Made by a program: the position numbers and the translations under genes
Source: JBLWXV01 sp048267245
Lineage (GTDB): Bacteria; Bdellovibrionota; Bacteriovoracia; Bacteriovoracales; Bacteriovoracaceae
Direction of reading: 5' to 3'
NCBI GenBank assembly: GCA_048267245.1
Contig: JBLWXV010000002.1
Span: 620,001-684,000 of the forward strand
DNA: 64,000 bases
In this document: piece after piece, positions 25,049 to 33,792 of the stretch
Numbering within the stretch: the stretch's first letter is position 1
Layout: every line of letters starts with the position of its first letter
The notes under the pieces: generated by a model
Database searches by the model: none
The model's input: the letters and a program-made list of their open reading frames with translations, nothing else
What the model was told of the DNA's origin: nothing

Positions 25049-25609
25049 ATGAGAATTAACGTTGTTGGAACCAGTGGTAGTGGCAAGTCCACGCTTTCCA
25101 AGCGAATCGCTCAGATAATTGGTGGCGATTATATTGAGCTCGACTTACTTTTTTGGAGACCCAATTGGGTGCAGGCTTCAGATGAGGAATTCTTCGAGGT
25201 TCTTCGCGGTGCGATCAATAGCGCCGGAGAGCATGGTTATGTCATCGACGGCAACTATACCCGCACGCTTCCTATCAAGTGGGAGCGCATTGATATGGTG
25301 GTATGGCTCGATCTTCCCTTTGCTCGAAACTTTCTTCAATCGCTTTGGCGCGGAGTACGACGTGGAATCACTCGCACCGAGCTCTGGCCTGGAACTGGAA
25401 ATAGGGAGAACTTGTGGAAGCTCTTCTTTAGTCGCGATTCAATTTTACTTTGGATGATCAATACTCATGCAAAGAATAGAGCTCAGTACGCGGCGATGAT
25501 GACCAATCCACAATTTGCCCACATAAAATTTATTCGCTTAAAGTCGCACCTTGAGGCGGAACAATTTTGCAGCGAGCTTGCCAGTATGAAATGCGCTACA
25601 ATGAAGTAA
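25049..25609 (+). CDS. P-loop kinase of the adenylate-kinase-like (FlaR/topology modulation) group
   Basis: 186 residues from the ATG at 25049, which follows GAGGGAG. The Walker A motif GTSGSGKST starts at residue 6. The layout (IELDLLFWRPNW, VIDGNYTRTLP, VWLDLPF) matches the small P-loop proteins annotated as FlaR or topology modulation protein. The phosphate acceptor is unknown. Confidence 0.8.
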   Translation: MRINVVGTSGSGKSTLSKRIAQIIGGDYIELDLLFWRPNWVQASDEEFFEVLRGAINSAGEHGYVIDGNYTRTLPIKWERIDMVVWLDLPFARNFLQSLWRGVRRGITRTELWPGTGNRENLWKLFFSRDSILLWMINTHAKNRAQYAAMMTNPQFAHIKFIRLKSHLEAEQFCSELASMKCATMK

Positions 25610-25637
25610 CTTTAAATTTATCTTTTGGAGCTCTCTT

Positions 25638-26924
25638 GTGAAGATGAAATCTCTTCTGTCCCTTCTGCTGATTTTAATTCTTGGCGCATGTTCTTCTTCT
25701 CAAAAGGGAATGAAACAGTATCAGGGCCTCACTGAAAATAGTGAGGCGGCGATGAAAGCACCGTATGTGCTCTTAATATCAATTGATGGCTATCGCCACG
25801 ACTACACTAAAAAGTATGCTCCAAGATTTCTCTCACAATTTGCTAAGGAGGGGGCGAGTCTGAGATCACTGATACCGTCTTTTCCAACTAAAACTTTCCC
25901 CAATCACTATTCACTTGTGACCGGTCTCTATCCTGGTCATCATGGCATTGTCGCCAATCACTTCTACGCGCCAGATTTAAAGCTAGAGTATAAGCTCAGT
26001 GACCGCGATGCTGTGACAAATGCGAGCTTCTACTCTGGTGTTCCACTTTGGAATCTCACTCAAGAGCAGGGAATGATGAGTGCCACTTATTTTTGGCCAG
26101 GCTCAGAAGCTCCCATTGGTGAGAAGTACCCTAGTTACTGGGAAGTCTACGACCACGGTGCTCCCCATGATCGCCGTATCGAAAAGGTGATGTCTTGGTT
26201 TAACCTACCTGAAAAAAATCGTCCCCACTTTCTGACGCTCTACTTTAGTGACGTTGATTCTGCAGGACACCGCTATGGACCTGATTCAGCGGAAGTCAAA
26301 GAAGCGATTGAAGCAGTCGATGATTCGCTTCAAAAGCTCTATGCCCAAATTGAAAAGTTGAGTTTCCCAGTAAATGTGATCATTGTTTCTGATCACGGCA
26401 TGACTGAGATTAAAAGAGAGCGCTCATTACTTCTTAATGATGCATTTAAAAAGGAAGAGGATAAGAAATTATTGGAAGATTTTAAGACTATTGGCTCTGG
26501 ACCAATTGTTCAATTCTACTATGAAGGGGCCGATAACAAGAAGGCCGAATCTTTAAATGAGCTCATGCGCATTCTCAATCGCTTTAATAGTAAGGTGCGC
26601 GCCTACAAGCCAAGTAAAGCTCCTGCACGCTGGAATCTCGCCGGAAATTCACGCATGGGTGATGTCTTTGCTGTGAGTTCGATGGGAGTCTTTATTGGCA
26701 TGAAAGGGGATCGCTTGCTGCCTGGAAATCACGGCTACGACACTGACCAGCCGCGCGATATGCACAGTATCTTCTACGCCCAGGGCCCCGCCTTTAAAGC
26801 GGGTAGAGTGTATCCCAGTGCCAAGAATGTTGATGTCTATCCCTTAATCGCCAAGATCTTGGGACTTGAGCTCACTCACAATATTGATGGAAATATTAAG
26901 GGACTGAATTCGCTCCTTAAATAA
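25638..26924 (+). CDS. Ectonucleotide pyrophosphatase/phosphodiesterase lipoprotein
   Basis: 428 residues. GTG 25638 is favoured because GGAG lies 8 nt upstream; ATG 25644 is an alternative. A lipobox (LGAC) marks a lipoprotein. The NPP/alkaline phosphatase landmarks are clear: LLISIDGYRHD, the nucleophile Thr in TKTFPNHYSLVTG, then FSDVDSAGHRYGP and IVSDHGM for the two-metal site. It should cleave phosphodiester or pyrophosphate bonds of nucleotides in the periplasm, releasing phosphate and nucleosides. It shares a terminator with recQ. Confidence 0.93.
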   Translation: MKMKSLLSLLLILILGACSSSQKGMKQYQGLTENSEAAMKAPYVLLISIDGYRHDYTKKYAPRFLSQFAKEGASLRSLIPSFPTKTFPNHYSLVTGLYPGHHGIVANHFYAPDLKLEYKLSDRDAVTNASFYSGVPLWNLTQEQGMMSATYFWPGSEAPIGEKYPSYWEVYDHGAPHDRRIEKVMSWFNLPEKNRPHFLTLYFSDVDSAGHRYGPDSAEVKEAIEAVDDSLQKLYAQIEKLSFPVNVIIVSDHGMTEIKRERSLLLNDAFKKEEDKKLLEDFKTIGSGPIVQFYYEGADNKKAESLNELMRILNRFNSKVRAYKPSKAPARWNLAGNSRMGDVFAVSSMGVFIGMKGDRLLPGNHGYDTDQPRDMHSIFYAQGPAFKAGRVYPSAKNVDVYPLIAKILGLELTHNIDGNIKGLNSLLK

Positions 26925-26934
26925 AGGAGCGAAT
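26908..26934. terminator. Bidirectional terminator between phosphodiesterase and recQ
   Basis: An 11-bp perfect stem (26908-26918 with 26924-26934) around AAATA includes the stop codons of both convergent genes. Confidence 0.75.
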
Positions 26935-28725
26935 CTCGCTAATAAATTCCTTGCCGTAATTTTGTAGCTTGCTCTGACCCACGCCGTGGACGAGTAGGAA
27001 TTCATCTTCGTTGCGCGGTAAAAGTGCGCACATATCGTGAAGAGATTTATCGCTAAAGACAACGTAGGGGGGGACGCTCTTTTCTTTGGCGATTTCCGAG
27101 CGAAGTGTGCGCAGGCGATCAAAGAGCTCTGGATGTTGGTGCATCTCACTGACTACTGACGACTTTTTATCGCGAGCGAGTTTGTCGACACTCATGTTTT
27201 CACGACGGCGAAGTTCGAGCTTCATTTTTCCAGTGAGAATATCGCGGGCACTCTCGGTGAGAGCGAGGGAGCGGTACTCCCAATTTTTAACAAAGATATA
27301 ATCGAGACTCATGAGTTGGCGAAGAATGCTATTCCAGTGTTCTTTGGGGCGATCCTTGCCGATTCCATAGACTGAGAGGTCTTGGTGGCCCTTTTCGGTG
27401 ACCTTATTTGATTTACTGCCGCGAAGAACATCGATGACGTGGGTTGGCCCAAAGGTCTGACCGGTGCGGTAGATAGTCGAGAGTAGTTTTTGGGCATCAA
27501 CTGTGGCGTCCCAGAGAACTGGAGGCTCAAGGCAGCTATCGCAATTGCCACAGTCTTCATGAAGGTCTTCTCCAAAGTAGCCAAGAAGATAGTGACGGCG
27601 ACACTTAGCACTCTCACAAAGGCCAAGCATGGAGTCGAGTTTACCGCGGGCAACTTTCTTATAAGATTCACTGGCCTCAGTATTCTCAATCATCTGCGAG
27701 AGCTTAACCACATCTTGAAGGCCATACATCATCCACGCATTTGAAGCCCCACCATCGCGACCAGCGCGACCGGTTTCTTGATAGTAACTCTCAATACTCT
27801 TTGGGAGATCGAGATGGGCCACAAAGCGTACATCTGGGCGATCAATTCCCATCCCAAAAGCGATAGTGGCCACCACAATGAGATGACTTTCTTTATTAAA
27901 GCGCTCGCTCACTCGCAGGCGCTCAGCAGGAGTCATGCCAGCGTGATAGGCCATGGCGGGAAAACCGCGCTCTTCAAGCGCTTCTGCCACTCGCTCAACC
28001 TTTGCTCGCGACAGGCAGTAGACGATACCTGTTTCTCCTTGGTGATTGGTGCGAATGAACTCTTCTAATTGAGCGAGTTCATCTTTGCGCTCCAAGATCA
28101 TATAGCGAATATTGGGGCGATCAAATGAGCTTAAAAAGAGAGCAGGATCTTTGAGTCGCAATTGCTTGGCAATGTCAGCGCGAGTGCGCTCATCGGCAGT
28201 CGCTGTCAGTGCTAGGGTGGGAACATCTTTAAAGTAATCCCTCAATTCACCCAGGCGGGTATAGTCGCGTCTAAACTCATGACCCCACTGAGACACGCAG
28301 TGGGCCTCATCAATGGCGATGAGTGAGATATCAATTTCATTTAAGAATGTGAGCATCGATGGAGAGAGGATTCCCTCTGGCGAGAGGTAGATCATTTTGA
28401 TTTCGCCAGCGCGTATGCGATCTTTGGTGGCAATGAATTCTTTAAAACTCAGAGAAGAATTTAAGTAGACCGCTGGAACGTCGTATTCTTCAAGATTCAT
28501 CACCTGGTCTTGCATCAAGGAAATGAGCGGAGAGATGACGAGAGTGACCCCCTCGCTATAGAGTGCGGGGATTTGATAACAAAGAGACTTGCCACCACCT
28601 GTGGGCATGATCGCTAGAGTGTCGCGGCCATCTAAAATTGAGTCGATAATCTCTCTTTGGCGCAGGCGAAAGCTGTCGTACCCAAATGTTTTCTTTAGGA
28701 TTTTTAGTAATTTCTTGTCTCTCAT
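26917..28725 (-). CDS. recQ: RecQ-family ATP-dependent DNA helicase
   Basis: 602 residues from the ATG at 28725 (GGGGAG upstream). Walker A TGGGKSLCYQ, the DEAH box IDEAHCVSQWGHEFRRDY, and motif VI ETGRAGRDGG are present. A four-Cys zinc site (CRRHYLLGYFG, CGNCDSC) and the winged-helix RQC region follow, then a C-terminal HRDC domain (FLLVHGVGQSKLQNYG). It unwinds DNA 3' to 5' in recombination repair. The length and domain order are those of E. coli RecQ. Confidence 0.95.
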   Translation of the reverse strand: MRDKKLLKILKKTFGYDSFRLRQREIIDSILDGRDTLAIMPTGGGKSLCYQIPALYSEGVTLVISPLISLMQDQVMNLEEYDVPAVYLNSSLSFKEFIATKDRIRAGEIKMIYLSPEGILSPSMLTFLNEIDISLIAIDEAHCVSQWGHEFRRDYTRLGELRDYFKDVPTLALTATADERTRADIAKQLRLKDPALFLSSFDRPNIRYMILERKDELAQLEEFIRTNHQGETGIVYCLSRAKVERVAEALEERGFPAMAYHAGMTPAERLRVSERFNKESHLIVVATIAFGMGIDRPDVRFVAHLDLPKSIESYYQETGRAGRDGGASNAWMMYGLQDVVKLSQMIENTEASESYKKVARGKLDSMLGLCESAKCRRHYLLGYFGEDLHEDCGNCDSCLEPPVLWDATVDAQKLLSTIYRTGQTFGPTHVIDVLRGSKSNKVTEKGHQDLSVYGIGKDRPKEHWNSILRQLMSLDYIFVKNWEYRSLALTESARDILTGKMKLELRRRENMSVDKLARDKKSSVVSEMHQHPELFDRLRTLRSEIAKEKSVPPYVVFSDKSLHDMCALLPRNEDEFLLVHGVGQSKLQNYGKEFISEIRSFI

Positions 28726-28826
28726 CTTGCTCCCCAGTCTAGCGTTTAAAAGGCGCGATGAAAGCAAAAAAGTCCTGACAACTGCATGAGCACAGAGTCA
28801 TTTAGGCAAGAATTTTTCAATGGAAT

Positions 28827-29450
28827 CTATTTTTTTCGGGCCACAGTTGCGAGCCAGGGTTGATTCTCTCGGGGCTCACCTGTAGGGCGATAGTAGTGGT
28901 CAATCAGGCTTAGACCGGCCGCTTCTAAATAAGGAATAAAGGTCTCTAGTTCCATATAGTGGCCATAGCGTTTGCCATAGATGGTTTCTCCCTCTCCTCG
29001 AGGGTTAGAGCAGAAGAGAATTCCGTGAGTCATGAGGGCAGCACTGAGTTTTTCCATCACTTCTGCAAGTGAGGCCTTGGGGACATGAAAGAGTGAGGCA
29101 TTGGCAAAGATGCCGTGAAAGTGATCGAGTGGAAGATCTAACTCAGTGAAGTCTTGATTGAGTACCTCTACTCCTGAGTATTCTCGGGCCATTTCACAAA
29201 ATGAGGGGCTCCCATCAAGCCCAACTGGGAGATGCCCACGCTCTTTAAAGGCCTTTAGGTCTCTGCCAGGCCCACAGCCAAAATCCAAAATTTTAAATGG
29301 CCCTTGGAAGTTTTGCGCAATTGCTCCAAGTAGGGCATTGATATTTTGAGAGACGTCGTGGTCAATAGTTCCATCAAAAAAGCTTTGCGCATTTTCTGTG
29401 TAATGACTGATAGTCTGGCCAGTGATATCTTTTAAGTTATGAGTGCCCAT
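28827..29450 (-). CDS. Class I SAM-dependent methyltransferase
   Basis: 207 residues. Motif I ILDFGCGPGRDL is clear, followed by VGLDGSPSFCEMA and a FHGIFANASLFHVP motif. It is a generic Rossmann methyltransferase; the substrate cannot be inferred. Its start lies 12 nt inside the divergent gene at 29439, so the two 5' ends overlap head-to-head. Confidence 0.87.
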   Translation of the reverse strand: MGTHNLKDITGQTISHYTENAQSFFDGTIDHDVSQNINALLGAIAQNFQGPFKILDFGCGPGRDLKAFKERGHLPVGLDGSPSFCEMAREYSGVEVLNQDFTELDLPLDHFHGIFANASLFHVPKASLAEVMEKLSAALMTHGILFCSNPRGEGETIYGKRYGHYMELETFIPYLEAAGLSLIDHYYRPTGEPRENQPWLATVARKK

Positions 29451-30587
29451 AGCTTAAAAATCTATCATCAGTTGCTCGATATTCCTAGCGAGCAGTGGGC
29501 GCGTGTCGAAGATGCGTCCTCGCCCTTTGGAGACTACACCTTTCTAAGAGCGATGGAAAAAAGTGGATTACTTGGACAAGAGAGAGGTCAGAGAGCTTAT
29601 TTTCTCACTTATTGGAGAGGTGATCTTCTAGAAGGGGCACTCCCTCTCTATTTAAAAGCTCACAGCTATGGGGAGTATATCTTTGACTGGTCCTGGGCCA
29701 ATGCAAGTGAGCGCGCGGGTATTCCCTATTATCCTAAGTTGGTAGGCTATACACCCTTTACCCCTAGCTCTGGAGAGAAGATTTTACTGGCCAAGGATTT
29801 GAGCGAGTCTGAGCGCGTGGAAATTGCAAAGACACTAATCGCCGAGGCGCTAAAACTCGAATCTGAATTCAAAGCAAGCTCGCTCCACTTTCTCTTTACC
29901 AATTCTTGGGAGCAGAAATTACTTCAAGCGCAAGGTCTCTCAGGGCGAGCGAGTTTTCAGTATCATTGGACTAATGCCAATTACTCTCACTTTGAAGATT
30001 TTCTAACTAAGCTAAAACCGAGAAAGGCCAAAGCTATTCGCAAAGAGAGACGGGCTTTAGGTGAGCTTTGCTTTTCATGGAAGAGTGGGGGAGAGCTCAA
30101 TCAAGAGGATGCGTCTATTTTTTATCGTGGCTATCTTAATACGATTTCCTCCAAAGGAGCGATGGCATATTTAAGTGAGGATTTTTTTAGAGAGGTATTT
30201 ACTACAATGGGAGACAAGGTACTTGTCTCCTTTGCCCACGATAAAGAAGAGCTGCTGGCGATGGCGCTCTTTTTTAAGAGCGATGATTCTTTATATGGAC
30301 GATACTGGGCGCCCCTCGTTGAGTGCGAGTTTTTACATTTTGAACTCTGCTACTATCAGGGAATTGAATATGCTATTTCTCATAAATTAAAGCGCTTCGA
30401 AGCTGGAGCTCAGGGGGAGCATAAAATCCCACGAGGCTTTCTCCCAACTCTTATCCACAGTTCTCACCATATTGCCAATGTGGATCTTTCAAACGCTGTG
30501 AATCACTTTCTTGATCAAGAGGCGCTAGAAATTCAGCAAACTATCGACTTTCTCATGAAGTCTTCTCCATATAAGGATCAAAATTAG
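29439..30587 (+). CDS. FemAB-like GNAT acyltransferase (peptidogalycan-biosynthesis/recognition type)
   Basis: 382 residues. The motifs SWANASERAGIPYYPKLVGYTPFTP and RYWAPLVECEFLHFELCYYQGIEYAI, and RFEAGAQGEHKIPRGF are characteristic of the COG3146 / FemAB-like group, which is related to aminoacyl transfer in envelope building. The substrate is unknown. It overlaps the methyltransferase gene by 12 nt at the 5' ends and abuts the RhtA gene (TAG-ATG), so it is likely in an operon with rhtA. Confidence 0.83.
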   Translation: MSAHSLKIYHQLLDIPSEQWARVEDASSPFGDYTFLRAMEKSGLLGQERGQRAYFLTYWRGDLLEGALPLYLKAHSYGEYIFDWSWANASERAGIPYYPKLVGYTPFTPSSGEKILLAKDLSESERVEIAKTLIAEALKLESEFKASSLHFLFTNSWEQKLLQAQGLSGRASFQYHWTNANYSHFEDFLTKLKPRKAKAIRKERRALGELCFSWKSGGELNQEDASIFYRGYLNTISSKGAMAYLSEDFFREVFTTMGDKVLVSFAHDKEELLAMALFFKSDDSLYGRYWAPLVECEFLHFELCYYQGIEYAISHKLKRFEAGAQGEHKIPRGFLPTLIHSSHHIANVDLSNAVNHFLDQEALEIQQTIDFLMKSSPYKDQN

Positions 30588-31418
30588 ATGAATCGCTTTG
30601 GGCCACTCGGTCTCGTCATTCTCTCTATTGCCTCAATTCAATTCGGAGCGGCGGTTGCGAAGGGCCTTTTTCCCATCCTTAGTGCCCAAGGGATTGCCTC
30701 GTTAAGACTACTCTTTGCAGCGTTGATTCTTTTAATTGCCTTTAGGCCATGGAGAGATCGCTTGAGCCTTGAGGGATATAAATCCTGTGCTCTTTATGGT
30801 CTTTGCCTCGGTACGATGAATTTGCTCTTCTATCTCGCTTTGGCGCGAATTCCTTTAGGTGTTGCCGTTGCTCTTGAATTTGTGGGGCCACTTGGTGTCG
30901 CGCTACTCTATTCGCGAAGGGCGATTGATTTCCTTTGGGGAATTCTCGCTTGCCTTGGCTTTGCTCTCCTACTTCCAATTCATGCTTTCTCTGAAAATCT
31001 AGATTGGACTGGGGTAATCCTTGCCCTAAGTGCAGGTGTCTGTTGGGGATTGTATATCTTGGCAGGGGCTAAGGTTGGAAGAGTTGCTAGTCCAAAGACC
31101 GCCTCAGCAATTGGAATGCTTGTCGCGGCTTTTATAGTGATTCCCTTTGGTGCCTACGAAGAGGGAATAGGACTTTTTAATCTAGATGTCCTCCCTCTTG
31201 CTTTTGCCGTTGCTCTACTTTCAAGTGCAATACCCTACACATTAGAAATGATTGCTCTCGGAAAAATTCCCGCCAAGTCCTTTGGTATTCTCATGAGTCT
31301 TGAACCAGCCTTTGCCACTATATTTGGCTTTCTCTACTTAGGTGAGGCGCTGAGCTTTATTCAGATTCTTGCCATTATTGCAGTGGCAGTGGCGAGCCTT
31401 GGAAGTACTCTTAGCTAG
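30588..31418 (+). CDS. rhtA: RhtA-like threonine/homoserine exporter (EamA/DMT)
   Basis: 276 residues, ten membrane helices. It matches E. coli RhtA along its length (LRLLFAALILLIAFRPWR, YLALARIPLGVAVALEFVGP, YTLEMIALGKIPAK, FGILMSLEPA). It should export threonine, homoserine or related amino acids. It follows the FemAB-like gene with no gap. Confidence 0.87.
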   Translation: MNRFGPLGLVILSIASIQFGAAVAKGLFPILSAQGIASLRLLFAALILLIAFRPWRDRLSLEGYKSCALYGLCLGTMNLLFYLALARIPLGVAVALEFVGPLGVALLYSRRAIDFLWGILACLGFALLLPIHAFSENLDWTGVILALSAGVCWGLYILAGAKVGRVASPKTASAIGMLVAAFIVIPFGAYEEGIGLFNLDVLPLAFAVALLSSAIPYTLEMIALGKIPAKSFGILMSLEPAFATIFGFLYLGEALSFIQILAIIAVAVASLGSTLS

Positions 31419-31499
31419 AAATAATGTCTAATTTTTTGACAGTGTATAAAGAGTACATAGTTACAATCTCATAAGTCTTTGTTTAGAGGTTCAAAAATG

Positions 31500-31515
31500 T
31501 GGCACAGATAGTGCT
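31500..31515 (+). promoter_or_regulatory. Candidate sigma-54 promoter
   Basis: TGGCACAGATAGTGCT has a perfect -24 TGGCAC and -12 TGC at the right spacing. The predicted start near 31526 gives a 33-nt leader before ATG 31559. Confidence 0.55.
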
Positions 31516-31558
31516 TATTACTTAGGTGAATCATCCTACAACCCTTCGGGAGTTTAAA

Positions 31559-32395
31559 ATGAAAAAGTCACTAAGTTTTCTCTTTACCGCTACTCTTATC
31601 TCTCAGATCGCTCATGCAAATGTTGCACATGGGGAAGAGGTTCAACTCATTGGTGGTGGAGAAGTGGTGACTGTTGAGGCTCCTTGTCACTTTGCACTTA
31701 CAAGTGTGATGACTTCCGAAGAAGCCGAGTCTTATAAAGATCAAAAATGCTATGGTCTCAAAATAAAAAATGCTGAAGTCATCGCGAGCGATGGTTCAAT
31801 TAAGACCATTGAAAACTTTGAGATTCCAACTCTTAAAAAACGTGTGACTGCTTCAATTATGAGAGAGTCCAAAGAGTGTGTAGACCTCTACGCTTCAAAA
31901 ATGAATGTACTCTTTGACTATCAAGCAAAGAGTGGAAAGCAACTCGACTTTGGAAAGCGATTGAAAATTCAAGAGTCTTACAAACCAAATCTTGTAAGCG
32001 AAGTTAAAATTCCTGTTCACTATACAGTCACGACACTAGCAGATGGCTCTATTGCAGCAGAGCCAAGTGTGAAGAGTATTGAACTTGAATCTGAAAATAA
32101 AGTTCTCAATTCGCTTAACTCTGTAGTTAATAAAGTAGTTAATAAGAGTGCTGAGATTACAGATGTGAGAGAAGGCTTTGGAATCACTCAAAAGAAAAAT
32201 GGCGATCAATATGATGCCTGTAGTTCCGTAGCTTTTGAGCGTGAAGTTGAAATCGATGACGACAAATATGCTCAGAATCTTGATGGCAGTATTCTAAACG
32301 ATTCTAGGAAATATCTTGGCAATGTTTGGAAGAAAACTGTTAACGGCACTGGCAATCTTATCAATAATGTAACCGCCAGAACCACTTCAAAATAA
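31559..32395 (+). CDS. Exported protein of unknown function
   Basis: 278 residues from the ATG at 31559, which follows GGGAG and opens a signal peptide (MKKSLSFLFTATLISQIAHA). The mature protein has four Cys residues and predicted beta strands; the C-terminal 40 residues are polar. No known domain is seen. A sigma-54-like promoter precedes it, and a strong terminator follows. Confidence 0.65.
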   Translation: MKKSLSFLFTATLISQIAHANVAHGEEVQLIGGGEVVTVEAPCHFALTSVMTSEEAESYKDQKCYGLKIKNAEVIASDGSIKTIENFEIPTLKKRVTASIMRESKECVDLYASKMNVLFDYQAKSGKQLDFGKRLKIQESYKPNLVSEVKIPVHYTVTTLADGSIAAEPSVKSIELESENKVLNSLNSVVNKVVNKSAEITDVREGFGITQKKNGDQYDACSSVAFEREVEIDDDKYAQNLDGSILNDSRKYLGNVWKKTVNGTGNLINNVTARTTSK

Positions 32396-32402
32396 TCTTT
32401 CC

Positions 32403-32429
32403 ATGGCCATACTCTTGTATGGCCATTTT
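32403..32429 (+). terminator. Intrinsic terminator
   Basis: ATGGCCATAC pairs with GTATGGCCAT around TCTT, then TTTTC. It closes the exported-protein gene and isolates the next lipoprotein gene. Confidence 0.8.
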
Positions 32430-32479
32430 CATCTCCTAGCGGTCTAATTATCCTGATACATTCAATAGGATCTTTAGAA

Positions 32480-33202
32480 ATGCTTACATCTCCACTTCGC
32501 ATCATTCAGTCTCTAGTCATTGGTCTCACTCTTTGTTATCTAGGTTCATGTATTTCTAAAGCCGACAAAACCTTGGATTTAACTGAAACGCCAGCTCTGC
32601 AGATCACTTCCGATATTGATTTGAATATCACAACCTTTCATTGGGAGAGGGAAGGGTGCGGTTTTTCTTGGATCGTTCGTCTTCTTGAAGATAAACCGAT
32701 GTGGATGCTTCAACTGCGCTATGACTCTGATTTGGAATGTTCTGATTTTTCCACTCAGCTAGTTGGACATCAAGAGGTGCTGAAGTCGATTTTTAGCAAA
32801 AACCAAGCTTCTGTACTATCGGGAATAATGACGCCTTCACTACGAAGCGTAAATTCCTCAAGCGATTGGAATGTAACTTTGGCACAGTCCATGGCCATTA
32901 ATGAAGAATGGGCTGACTATGCTAAGAATTATCCACATCATAAGAGTAAAAAGTCTTCTAATCAGATTTTAGTAGAGGCTTTCAATTCAAGCTCCACGGC
33001 GCTTGAATTTAAAGAATTATTTCGTCCCTATGTCGGTCAGCTCGAGTTAAAGTCAGTAGAAAAAGTTTTTGCGTTGAAAATAAATGATCTTCCCTTTAAA
33101 GATCGTCTGTCCGATCAGACATTTTCAATGTCTCTGGCCTACGATGCTGGGCTCTATTACTTTGAAGCTCCAAATAAACCCCAGGAGAAGTCATCTTTTT
33201 AG
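32480..33202 (+). CDS. Lipoprotein of unknown function
   Basis: 240 residues. A hydrophobic N-terminus ends in a lipobox-like LGSC (Cys24), so it is probably an outer-membrane or periplasmic lipoprotein. The mature part has Cys residues near 60 and 84 and many strand-like segments. No known family is seen. It is convergent with the small gene at 33208. Confidence 0.6.
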   Translation: MLTSPLRIIQSLVIGLTLCYLGSCISKADKTLDLTETPALQITSDIDLNITTFHWEREGCGFSWIVRLLEDKPMWMLQLRYDSDLECSDFSTQLVGHQEVLKSIFSKNQASVLSGIMTPSLRSVNSSSDWNVTLAQSMAINEEWADYAKNYPHHKSKKSSNQILVEAFNSSSTALEFKELFRPYVGQLELKSVEKVFALKINDLPFKDRLSDQTFSMSLAYDAGLYYFEAPNKPQEKSSF

Positions 33203-33207
33203 GATGT

Positions 33208-33555
33208 TTACGCTTCTCCATTTACTGAAAAATTTAAAATGTTCTTCGTTTTCAGATCAATATTCATTCTGAAGTAGCAATCTCCTCCATCGAAGGCCAT
33301 TACATAAGATAGACTCTGCTTTTTATCGCAGTAGAAGTTGAGGTGGAGGCGTTTCTCACCTTCTTCCTCATAGCCCAGTACTTGCAGGTGATAGGCATTA
33401 ATCTTTGAAGAGATTTTGGGCTCGCTTTTGGCAAGATAGTCGATGGCCATTTCGATGGACTCATCAATTTCTTCTAAGCTTGGGTCCCAAGAGTATATAT
33501 TCCAGGGGCCATTTTCTTTAAGCGCGATTGTTGAGAGTAGGGCGGTCTTTGCCAT
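33208..33555 (-). CDS. Small conserved-looking protein of unknown function
   Basis: 115 residues, soluble, no signal peptide. AGGAG precedes the ATG. It contains strands such as RLHLNFYCDKK and a DGGDCYFRMNIDLKTK segment. A cystatin-like alpha-beta fold is possible but not demonstrable. It is convergent with the lipoprotein gene after a 5-nt gap. Confidence 0.5.
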   Translation of the reverse strand: MAKTALLSTIALKENGPWNIYSWDPSLEEIDESIEMAIDYLAKSEPKISSKINAYHLQVLGYEEEGEKRLHLNFYCDKKQSLSYVMAFDGGDCYFRMNIDLKTKNILNFSVNGEA

Positions 33556-33792
33556 AGTTACTCCTAGAATTTAGAAGGTGGAGTTTATCATAAAGAAATA
33601 TTGGTTGGGCCTTGGATTGAAGTCAAGGAAATGCCTCTTTGAGCGGGCAGCGATATTCCCCCAACTTGCTCTTCCTTGCCTATTATTTCAATGGCTTGCA
33701 CGCATTTCTACTCATTGTCTCAATAAAAGTTGGATTGGATGCTATTCTAGCCGATAAAGGACTTGGTGAAGTGTTTTAGAGAGGAGGAGCTG

